Positions 1-5,630 of a stretch of DNA of 7,844 nt are shown here, in pieces. The notes under the pieces were generated by a model. It did not search any database. It was not told where the DNA came from and saw only the letters and a list, made by a program, of their open reading frames with translations. Both the position numbers and the translations under genes were made by a program. Each line of letters starts with the position of its first letter. The first letter of the stretch is position 1. This DNA comes from an uncultured Clostridia bacterium (GTDB taxonomy: Bacteria > Bacillota_A > Clostridia > Oscillospirales > Ruminococcaceae), in the NCBI GenBank assembly GCA_947169455.1, contig CAMVPV010000052.1, positions 1 to 7,844 of the forward strand. The letters run 5' to 3'.

Positions 1-1376
1 CGCAGACCCTTGGTCTTTATCTCGCCGTTCCCGTCCAGATAAAGGCTGATCCTTCTTGTCTCCTTATTCACGTCAAATGTGCTGTCGCTTATGGTGATCT
101 TCACACCGGGGAAAAGCTCGCCGCGGCAATCCACATTGAGGAACTGCTTGACCGAAAGCACCTCATCTATCTCGGCAATGCGCTTGGAATAGTTCTTCTT
201 TGCGACCTGCCACTGTATCTTGGACTGGAGCATTTTTCCGAGGAGCTCCTCCTTGTCCTCGGGCAGACGCTTCAGCTCCTTCTTTTTTTCGTTAAGGAAA
301 TCTATTATCTTTACGCACCTTTCGGCTTGCACCTCTGCTTCGCTGATCTTGTGCTTCAGATCGTCGCGTTCTTCCTTCATAACGGCGTTGTCGCCGACAA
401 CTATCTCGGTCTTTGCGTAGGTCTTGGTGCCGATACTGCCGGCTACCACATTTTCGAGGCAGGTATATTTGCCGCCGCTGATATTCTGAGCGGCGGTGAA
501 TTTTCCGGCGCAATATACATTGCATACCACAAAATTCGAGGCGGTGAGAGCGCCGTCGCAGGTGATATCGGAATACTCGCAGAACTGCGCGGAAACATCT
601 CCGTGCGCCATTATCTTGGAGGATATGACGCCCTTCTTGACAACTACATTGCCGCCTGCTTCAACGGTCGCGCTGTTGACATTTCCGGTAATGAGCACGT
701 TCTTGTTCGTGGTGACCTTGAAGCCTTCCTTTATCTCTCCGTTGATGATAACATCGCCGATGAAGTCGATATTTCCTATGGATGCGTCAACGTCATGGCG
801 TATGGTAATGGTCGTTTCGATGTAGAAGGTGCCCTTTTCACAGGCAAGGTGTCCGCTTTCCGCCGCTGTGATGTAGCAGCCGTCCTCAGAGAGGACAGTG
901 TTCTTGCCGACGTTGTAGCGTGCCTTCACGCCGACAGTCTGGCGCACCGGCACCCCGCGGATGTCACACCCCTCGCTGCCCATGGTCGGGTGAGTTATCT
1001 GTGCGATAACGGCGCCCTTTTCTACAACGCGGATATAGCCGAGGTTCTTGTAATCGACGATGCCCTGTGCGTCCTCCTTGGGCGCAAGCTTTATCTCCTG
1101 GTCGTAGTAATACTTTATCGAGCCGTCGGTGCCGTTTACTGCGGGTGTCCAGTGAGCGGCGTTTATCTGCTTGTCATAATCCTTGCGGTCTATCGAAGCC
1201 CTGATGAGATCTTCATTTATATTGTATCTTACCGCATTTGCGGCAAGTTCCCGCATTACATCATCGTAGGTGACCGCCCTGCCTCCGTTTGAGGGCGGGT
1301 AGATGCTGACGAAGGCATCATGGAAATCGGGAGTAACGGTGACAACGACCTTTCCATCTACCGGATATCCTGCCAT
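1..1376 (-). CDS. FapA/DUF342 family polymer-forming protein (3' end cut by window edge)
   Basis: The frame is open from an ATG at 1376 down to base 1, giving 458 residues with no stop, so the C-terminus lies outside the window. Residues about 1-180 form a mixed N-terminal region. Residues about 185-330 are a run of short beta strands with glycine turns (for example DVIINGEIKEGFKVTTNKNV and GDVSAQFCEYSDITCDGALTA), the parallel beta-solenoid expected of the DUF342/FapA family. Residues about 332-410 are charged and helical, a likely coiled coil, followed by a beta-rich tail. This order matches FapA-like proteins, which are usually about 450-600 residues, so little is probably missing. The family is related in fold to bactofilins; its biochemical role is poorly defined, and the name 'flagellar assembly protein A' should not be taken as evidence for flagella. 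AAGGAAGG lies just upstream of the ATG as ribosome binding site. It follows the ComEA-like gene by 30 bases with no terminator between them, so the two are probably co-transcribed. Confidence 0.85.
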   Translation of the reverse strand, partial: MAGYPVDGKVVVTVTPDFHDAFVSIYPPSNGGRAVTYDDVMRELAANAVRYNINEDLIRASIDRKDYDKQINAAHWTPAVNGTDGSIKYYYDQEIKLAPKEDAQGIVDYKNLGYIRVVEKGAVIAQITHPTMGSEGCDIRGVPVRQTVGVKARYNVGKNTVLSEDGCYITAAESGHLACEKGTFYIETTITIRHDVDASIGNIDFIGDVIINGEIKEGFKVTTNKNVLITGNVNSATVEAGGNVVVKKGVISSKIMAHGDVSAQFCEYSDITCDGALTASNFVVCNVYCAGKFTAAQNISGGKYTCLENVVAGSIGTKTYAKTEIVVGDNAVMKEERDDLKHKISEAEVQAERCVKIIDFLNEKKKELKRLPEDKEELLGKMLQSKIQWQVAKKNYSKRIAEIDEVLSVKQFLNVDCRGELFPGVKITISDSTFDVNKETRRISLYLDGNGEIKTKGL

Positions 1377-1406
1377 GACCCACACCTTCCTTTCATTCTG
1401 GATCTG

Positions 1407-2294
1407 TTATTGAACGCATATCTTGTTCTTTATAGCGTCATATTTCTTCTCGCCTATGCCCTTGACCTCCATGATGTCCTCTGCCGCAGAAAATCCGCCG
1501 TTCTCGGTGCGGTATTCGACTATCTTCCTTGCGGTGGCTTCGCCTATGCCGTCAAGTGCCATAAGCTCTTTTTCGGTCGCGGTGTTGATATTTATCCTGC
1601 CGCTGCCGGTATCATATCCCGCGGCGGCAGTTCTGCGCACGGGTACGCCGGAGGTATATATCATTTCCGAGATGGCGCTGAATTTCTTTTCGCCTATCCC
1701 GCTGACTTCCATCAGCTGTTCTGTATCGGAAAATCCGCCGTTCTCGGTGCGGTATTCGATTATCTTCCTTGCGGTAGTCTCGCCTATGCCGTCCAGCAGG
1801 CAGAGCTCCTCGACCGAGGCGGTGTTGATATCAATACATATCACTTCTGCTTCGGGCATATCTGCGGGTGCTTTTTCCTGAACGGGAGCTTTTTCCTGCG
1901 CGGGAGCCGTTTCCTGCACGGGAGCTTTTTCCTGTACGGGAGCCGTTTCCTGCGCGGGTACAGTTTCCTGAACGGGAGCCGCTTCCGCATCATCCGTATC
2001 ATGCGCGGACGTTTCTTCTTCCGCGAACCGCGGCACAAGAGCGGTCGTTCCGGCATCATCATCCGCGGCGGCATCGCATACTGAAGCGGCAGCGGCGGCA
2101 TATACCGTATATTCCGGAGAGGATGTTTCTCCGGTGATGCAGGTCGTTTCTGCGGGAACCGCAGTGCGGCTGACAGAAACAGCGGGCGCAGAAGGCGGCT
2201 CAGTTCCGAAGCCGGCGTAAAGCCCGGAAGCAGCAGCAGCGGCAGTCATGATAACTGCTGTCAGTATATCTGGTCTGATGCGTTTCTTCTTCAC
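1407..2294 (-). CDS. ComEA-like membrane-anchored protein with two tandem helix-hairpin-helix modules
   Basis: This 295-residue protein begins at a GTG (2294-2292). An in-frame TGA three codons upstream excludes a longer start, and AGGTGA sits six bases before the GTG. Residues about 9-29 are a hydrophobic, alanine-rich membrane anchor or uncleaved signal. Residues 30-150 are low-complexity, Pro/Ala/Glu-rich, with six-residue repeats (APVQET/APAQEK) at about 106-143. Two HhH modules follow at 155-212 and 235-292. Each starts with INTA, then LDGIGE.TARKI.EYR, then GIGEKK, the two glycine hairpins that contact DNA backbone in ComEA. Classical Gram-positive ComEA is the membrane-bound dsDNA receptor of competence. 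It usually has an SLBB domain and one such module; here the SLBB domain is absent and the module is doubled. comEC is not in the window, so a role in DNA uptake is inferred from family alone. A surface-exposed or periplasm-side DNA- or polymer-binding role is equally possible. Confidence 0.85.
   Translation of the reverse strand: MKKKRIRPDILTAVIMTAAAAASGLYAGFGTEPPSAPAVSVSRTAVPAETTCITGETSSPEYTVYAAAAASVCDAAADDDAGTTALVPRFAEEETSAHDTDDAEAAPVQETVPAQETAPVQEKAPVQETAPAQEKAPVQEKAPADMPEAEVICIDINTASVEELCLLDGIGETTARKIIEYRTENGGFSDTEQLMEVSGIGEKKFSAISEMIYTSGVPVRRTAAAGYDTGSGRININTATEKELMALDGIGEATARKIVEYRTENGGFSAAEDIMEVKGIGEKKYDAIKNKICVQ
1490..1793 (-). repeat. Internal duplication of HhH coding sequence (240-base offset)
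   Basis: Bases 1490-1553 and 1730-1793 lie in the same reading frame exactly 240 bases apart and match at 60 of 64 positions. The first 30 bases (1490-1519 and 1730-1759) are identical, including third codon positions. They encode the hairpin core (GIGE.TARKI.EYRTENGGF) of the two ComEA modules. Sequence on either side within the modules is clearly less similar. Confidence 0.9.
1873..1980 (-). repeat. Six tandem 18-base units coding a Pro/Ala/Gln/Glu linker
   Basis: Six consecutive imperfect 18-base units (plus-strand form TTTTCCTGAACGGGAGCT) start at 1873, 1891, 1909, 1927, 1945 and 1963. They differ mainly at the two bases after CCTG and at the unit ends. They encode the APVQET/APAQEK hexapeptides of the ComEA-like linker. 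As the unit is a multiple of three, gain or loss of units would change linker length without a frameshift. Confidence 0.9.
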
Positions 2295-2370
2295 AAAGCA
2301 TCACCTGCATGATATGAACTGTCATGATGTGTCTGTTTGCTGCAGATCAGAAAATTTACCTGCATCCTTC

Positions 2371-2406
2371 TGCTTACATTATATCACACATTTACAAATC
2401 AGTCAA
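2371..2406 (-). promoter_or_regulatory. Sigma-A-type promoter for the ComEA-like/FapA unit
   Basis: On the minus strand, TTGACT (2406-2401) is followed after exactly 17 bases by TATAAT (2383-2378). The -10 is preceded by TG one base away, an extended -10. Upstream sequence (about 2407-2440) is A/T-rich and could act as an UP element. The predicted transcription start is near 2371, giving a leader of about 75 bases before the GTG at 2294. It lies downstream of the terminator of the preceding operon, so this unit is independently transcribed. Confidence 0.88.
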
Positions 2407-2482
2407 CAGATTTACCGAAATTTTTATGCTTAATTACAGGTATCGGATATCACAGCGGCACTGTCTGCGTTCCGCAAGCCGA

Positions 2483-2523
2483 AATAAAGCTCCCCCGTAT
2501 CCGCAGAACGGATATGGGGGAGC
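2483..2523 (-). terminator. Rho-independent terminator after the lipoprotein gene
   Basis: Arms 2509-2523 and 2489-2503 form a 15-base stem with a single internal mismatch and a five-base loop (2504-2508). On the minus strand the 3' arm ends in GGGGGAGC followed by TTTATTTC. The stem begins about 31 bases past the lipoprotein stop codon. The plus-strand exit (GTCTTATCC) has no clear T run, so it is best read as acting on minus-strand transcripts only. Confidence 0.9.
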
Positions 2524-2554
2524 GTCTTATCCGGGGCTGCTGCCGCCGGAGATC

Positions 2555-3637
2555 TCAGTCCTTCAGGAGGTTGTAGGCGGTCATGCCGAATTCGGAAAGC
2601 ACCTCTCCGCTTTTCGAGGAAACGACCCTGCCTGTGAAGTAGCAAATATCGCCGCGGGATATAGCGGGCGACTTTATCTCGATGCTGCCCTTGCCCGCCA
2701 TTCTCAGCGGGAAATTGTTCCTGTAGCCGTCGGGGAGCGGTTCGCCGTTCATATAGAATCCGTCACATTCGATGGAAACGTCCTCGGAGAACGTATCCCT
2801 TATCACGTAATGCAGCGTGACCATGCGGCGTCCCTCGTCTGTCTCCGCCTTTGTGATGTACAGGTCGAGGCTGTCGCTCATCCCGCCGAAGGTCTCTGCG
2901 CGGGATACATCATAGCCCATCATGCCGAGGTTGGGCAGCACGGCATATATTCCGTCCCGCGAATTGCCCGCTGCAACGGGGATGATTATCGTCCGTCCGC
3001 CCGAGCGCGTGCAGAAGCCGAGATAATCGACACGTCCGCAGGTATTTATATATGCGGCGGCTTCTTCGTAGGAATTGTTCTTGTTGTTGCCGAACACGGC
3101 GGTGAATTCCTCGTCCTCCGCCGTAGTGAATGACGTTGCATAATAGGTCGTCTTTTCGATCTTCACGGGGACGATGCCGGACGAGCGTGCTATCGAAAAA
3201 GCAAACAGGGTATTATCGGCAGCCTCTTCATGGCGCGTCTCGGAGATATTCTCCTTCGTGAGCTTCTTCACGGATATTTCCTCTTTCAGCGCGCCGACTG
3301 CTTCCTTCATGCTGTTGCCGATAAATCCCGCCGAGGGGTCGGCGCCCTCAAATATCGAAAGGAACGCCTCGCAGCTCATCTCATCCGCGAGAGTGACAGG
3401 CTCGGTCGGTACGGTCTCCTGCTCCGTCACCTCTGTTGTCGTGGTCGTGACCGCTTCGGTGACAGGGGCTGTCGTTTCTTCGGCAGCAGTTTCTGTCATC
3501 ATGATCTCAGCTGCCGTCTGTATCTTTTCCGCCACCGACTCTTCCGAGAGAACATCCTCTCCTGTCTCTATGCTGTCAAAACATCCCGACATAAACACCG
3601 CAGCCGATAAGGCTGCGGCAATAAGTATTTTCTTCAT
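2555..3637 (-). CDS. Lipoprotein of unknown function with Thr/Glu-rich linker
   Basis: The product is about 360 residues from the ATG at 3637. A TTG two codons upstream (3643) is also in frame, but the ATG is followed directly by a normal lysine-rich signal start and is preferred. Residues 1-18 are a lipoprotein signal peptide ending in the lipobox M-S-G-C, with lipid attachment expected at C19, so the mature protein should sit on the outer face of the membrane. Residues about 48-82 are a Thr/Glu/Pro-rich spacer (TTTTTEVTEQ) like wall-spanning linkers of Ruminococcus-type surface proteins. The remaining roughly 275 residues look like alternating strands and helices with no motif I recognise; the last 90 or so may be an Ig-like beta domain. 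The gene starts 14 bases after the TerD fusion stops, has only a weak Shine-Dalgarno (GGAT), and may be translated by coupling. It is the last gene before the terminator. No function can be assigned. Confidence 0.85.
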   Translation of the reverse strand: MKKILIAAALSAAVFMSGCFDSIETGEDVLSEESVAEKIQTAAEIMMTETAAEETTAPVTEAVTTTTTEVTEQETVPTEPVTLADEMSCEAFLSIFEGADPSAGFIGNSMKEAVGALKEEISVKKLTKENISETRHEEAADNTLFAFSIARSSGIVPVKIEKTTYYATSFTTAEDEEFTAVFGNNKNNSYEEAAAYINTCGRVDYLGFCTRSGGRTIIIPVAAGNSRDGIYAVLPNLGMMGYDVSRAETFGGMSDSLDLYITKAETDEGRRMVTLHYVIRDTFSEDVSIECDGFYMNGEPLPDGYRNNFPLRMAGKGSIEIKSPAISRGDICYFTGRVVSSKSGEVLSEFGMTAYNLLKD

Positions 3638-3651
3638 TAACAAAAATCCAA

Positions 3652-4941
3652 TCAGACTATATTGAGCCCGTAGCTCTCACAGAGACGCCGCAGACCCTTT
3701 GCGTAGCCCTGTCCGACCGCGGATACCTTCCACGAATCGTTCTTCCGGTAGAATTCGACAGCGACTATCGTTTTTTCGAGGAAGAACCCGTCCATGCGGA
3801 ACTCCGCCGTCCGCGAGGCGCTCTTCATAATGAGCACCGCGCCGTGGACGCGGCTGAAATTCTCCGAGGGATCCTCCCCGTATATCGAAAACGCGAGCGC
3901 TATCCTGTCAACACATTCGGGTATGCGGTCAAGTTCCAGCTTGAACGCGCGCCGGCTGCCTGTATCGACATATTTTACAGCGCCGTCCGCTCCGGAATCA
4001 TTGCCGAAGAACACGAGCGACTTATCGCTTTCCGCTATGCCCGACCTGTTCAGCAGGAAGGCATATCCGTCGATATCGAGCGGCTTGTCGGATGAATCGT
4101 AGCGGAGCTCCGCTGCAATCTCGCTGTCGCCGAAGATATCGTTCACGCCCGTGCGCTGACCTCTCACCATCTGTGTTATGCCGTCTGCCGATACGGGCAC
4201 CGACTTCTGCGGTGCGGGTACGGATATACCCGGCGCTGTCTGCGGCATAGGCGCGGGTGCGGGTGCGGGGCGCGCCTGCGGACGCGCTTGTGCGGGCGGG
4301 GGCTGTACCGGCTGCTGTGAAGCGCGGAAGTAATATCCGCCCGACTGTGCAGGCGAACCGCACGATGATGCGGACAGGGTCACGTAAGCCCTGCGTATGA
4401 AGTTCGACTGAAATATGATATCTCCGTATATAACTGTGCCCTCCGTAAGGGGCTCCGCCGTTATCTTTACGGTGTTCATCCCCGGAGCGAGCAGTGACGG
4501 CTCGATGTTCATGCCGCTGACGTTGACGCTCAGCTTTGTTTCGGTCGGGACATATACCTCTGCAAGTGCGGTGAAAGGTGTATCGGGGAGTATATTCCCC
4601 ACGCTCAGCATTTTAGGTATGTCCCAGTGTCCGTCCTCACCGGGTATCCCGATGACCTCACCGCACACGGTCACATTTTCAAATACCGTATCGGGTGCCT
4701 TGCAGGAAACCGCAAGACCGTTCCCGCCGCCTGTTATCTCAAGCTGTATGTCCTTGAGCGTAACGCCCTTGGAACGTATATCCATTACCGTACCGCCGCG
4801 CAGCCACAGAGTAGTGTTGCTGCCGGATACCACGCACGGTCTGTTTATGCTGAATGCACCTTCAAATTCGCCCGGAGGCAGCTTTACAGCGCCCACGGGA
4901 TTAGGATTATCCAGTAATTTCTGAATGTCCTCTCCGTTCAT
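3652..4941 (-). CDS. N-terminal repetitive beta domain fused to a C-terminal TerD domain
   Basis: The protein is 429 residues from the ATG at 4941. A GTG one codon earlier (4944) is possible, but GGGAG is better spaced from the ATG. Numbering from the GTG, residues about 15-195 are beta-rich with repeated hydrophobic-polar strands (CVVSGSNTTLWLRGG, VTLKDIQLEITGG), resembling a short right-handed beta helix followed by a beta sandwich. Residues 196-250 are a Pro/Ala/Gln-rich linker. Residues about 260-430 are a TerD domain: DIDGYAFLLNRSG, SLVFFGND..ADGAVKY, LELDRIPECVDRIALAFSI, VAVEFYRKNDSWKVSAVGQGY and a YGLNIV end, all in family order. TerD proteins belong to Ter stress and tellurite systems and generally bind calcium. 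Here the acidic GDN.TGEG.GDDE loop of the canonical domain is missing, so calcium binding is doubtful. There is no signal peptide, so it is probably cytoplasmic. The gene lies 14 bases after the LexA-like gene and 14 before the lipoprotein gene. Confidence 0.85.
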   Translation of the reverse strand: MNGEDIQKLLDNPNPVGAVKLPPGEFEGAFSINRPCVVSGSNTTLWLRGGTVMDIRSKGVTLKDIQLEITGGGNGLAVSCKAPDTVFENVTVCGEVIGIPGEDGHWDIPKMLSVGNILPDTPFTALAEVYVPTETKLSVNVSGMNIEPSLLAPGMNTVKITAEPLTEGTVIYGDIIFQSNFIRRAYVTLSASSCGSPAQSGGYYFRASQQPVQPPPAQARPQARPAPAPAPMPQTAPGISVPAPQKSVPVSADGITQMVRGQRTGVNDIFGDSEIAAELRYDSSDKPLDIDGYAFLLNRSGIAESDKSLVFFGNDSGADGAVKYVDTGSRRAFKLELDRIPECVDRIALAFSIYGEDPSENFSRVHGAVLIMKSASRTAEFRMDGFFLEKTIVAVEFYRKNDSWKVSAVGQGYAKGLRRLCESYGLNIV

Positions 4942-4955
4942 CACAGTCTCCCGTT

Positions 4956-5603
4956 TCAGAATTTTCTTCTGCTTTCAATGACCTTGCCGAATATCCTTAT
5001 CCGCGCCATATCCTCACCCCGGAATATCCTCGGCGGATAGTACGGGTTCTCGCTGATAAGCTCGATGCGGTCATTAGTGCATATTATCTTTTTCACGACG
5101 CCGTCCTCATTGTCGATGAGCACGACACCGTAATCCCCGCTGTCAACAGTCTCCTGACAGCGCACCAGCACGAGGTCGCCCTCCATTATCTTCGGGCTCA
5201 TGGAATCTCCCACGACCCGCAGATAGACGTACTGCTCCATGCTGGAAATGATGTCCTTCGAGACATACTCGTAATGGTCTATATTTTCCTCGGCGTGACA
5301 GGCAAGCCCTGCCGCAACTCTTCCGATTACGGGTATCCTCACCATAGCGGACATATCCGCGGGAATGGCGTTTGCGGGCATCTCCTTTATCGTTCCGCCG
5401 CCGTACAGCCACTCGGGAAGAACGCCGAGCGCCCTTGCTATCGCATTCAGCACGGGCAGCTTGAAAACGCGGATGGTGCCGTTCTCGTAGCGCTGTATCG
5501 TTGAAGCGGCGACGCCTACCTTGTCGGCGACCTCCTTCAGCGTAAGACCGGTCTCTCTTCTGCGCTCTGCAATATTCCGTGATATCTGTTCCTTGTCCAG
5601 CAT
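4956..5603 (-). CDS. LexA/CI-like regulator: XRE helix-turn-helix plus S24 autopeptidase
   Basis: The 215-residue product starts at the ATG at 5603, with AAAGGA eight bases upstream. Residues about 8-65 are an XRE-type helix-turn-helix (LTLKEVADKVGVAASTIQRY, then a second helix pair ending in ALGV). Residues about 85-213 are an S24 peptidase fold. The self-cleavage site is RVAAG (A98-G99), the nucleophile is Ser134 in VVGDSMSP, and the general base is Lys171 in GVVKKI, aligning with the TVKRL lysine of LexA. All three are present, so the protein should be able to cleave itself. In this family cleavage is commonly triggered by RecA filaments after DNA damage, separating the DNA-binding and dimerising halves. 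It is unlikely to be the cell's LexA, because that protein has a winged helix rather than an XRE domain. Its position inside the operon, 27 bases after the membrane protein gene, suggests it regulates its own unit. No phage genes surround it. Confidence 0.92.
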   Translation of the reverse strand: MLDKEQISRNIAERRRETGLTLKEVADKVGVAASTIQRYENGTIRVFKLPVLNAIARALGVLPEWLYGGGTIKEMPANAIPADMSAMVRIPVIGRVAAGLACHAEENIDHYEYVSKDIISSMEQYVYLRVVGDSMSPKIMEGDLVLVRCQETVDSGDYGVVLIDNEDGVVKKIICTNDRIELISENPYYPPRIFRGEDMARIRIFGKVIESRRKF

Positions 5604-5630
5604 AGGCTATATCCTTTCATAGAAAGATCG

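Larger units (their letters stand above)
2295..2554. other. Intergenic region between the two transcription units
   Basis: The only sizeable non-coding stretch. From the right it holds the terminator of the upstream operon (2483-2523), an A/T-rich segment, the promoter (2378-2406) and the leader of the ComEA-like gene. The leader has only weak self-complementarity (for example CATGA/TCATG around 2309-2327), and I see no riboswitch-like architecture. The plus strand carries ATTTAC three times (2354, 2390, 2410), and a five-base inverted repeat AAATC/GATTT (2396-2400 and 2409-2413) flanks the -35 box. These are possible operator elements but short enough to be chance. Confidence 0.6.

Noticed and set aside
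327..1292. Long plus-strand open frame (321 codons)
   Set aside because: It lies fully antisense to the FapA-like gene, whose domains read cleanly. The frame is open because of the codon bias of the real gene, and its translation shows no recognisable domain.
1320..2084. Plus-strand open frame with FLNGSRFLHGS-type repeats
   Set aside because: The repeats are the reverse reading of the 18-base ComEA linker units; the minus-strand frame has the HhH domains, a start with ribosome binding site and a promoter.
2324..3133. Plus-strand open frame starting in the intergenic region
   Set aside because: It crosses the terminator and promoter of the minus-strand genes and is antisense to the lipoprotein, with no ribosome binding site or domain.
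1..3702. Shared word CGCAGACCCTT at bases 1 and about 3690
   Set aside because: Both encode Lys-Gly-Leu-Arg-type residues in unrelated proteins; a match of about 11 bases is chance.
4956..5603. Prophage immunity region suggested by the CI/LexA-like repressor
   Set aside because: No divergent Cro-like gene, integrase, attachment site or phage gene is seen, and the gene sits within a tight same-strand operon of cellular-type genes.
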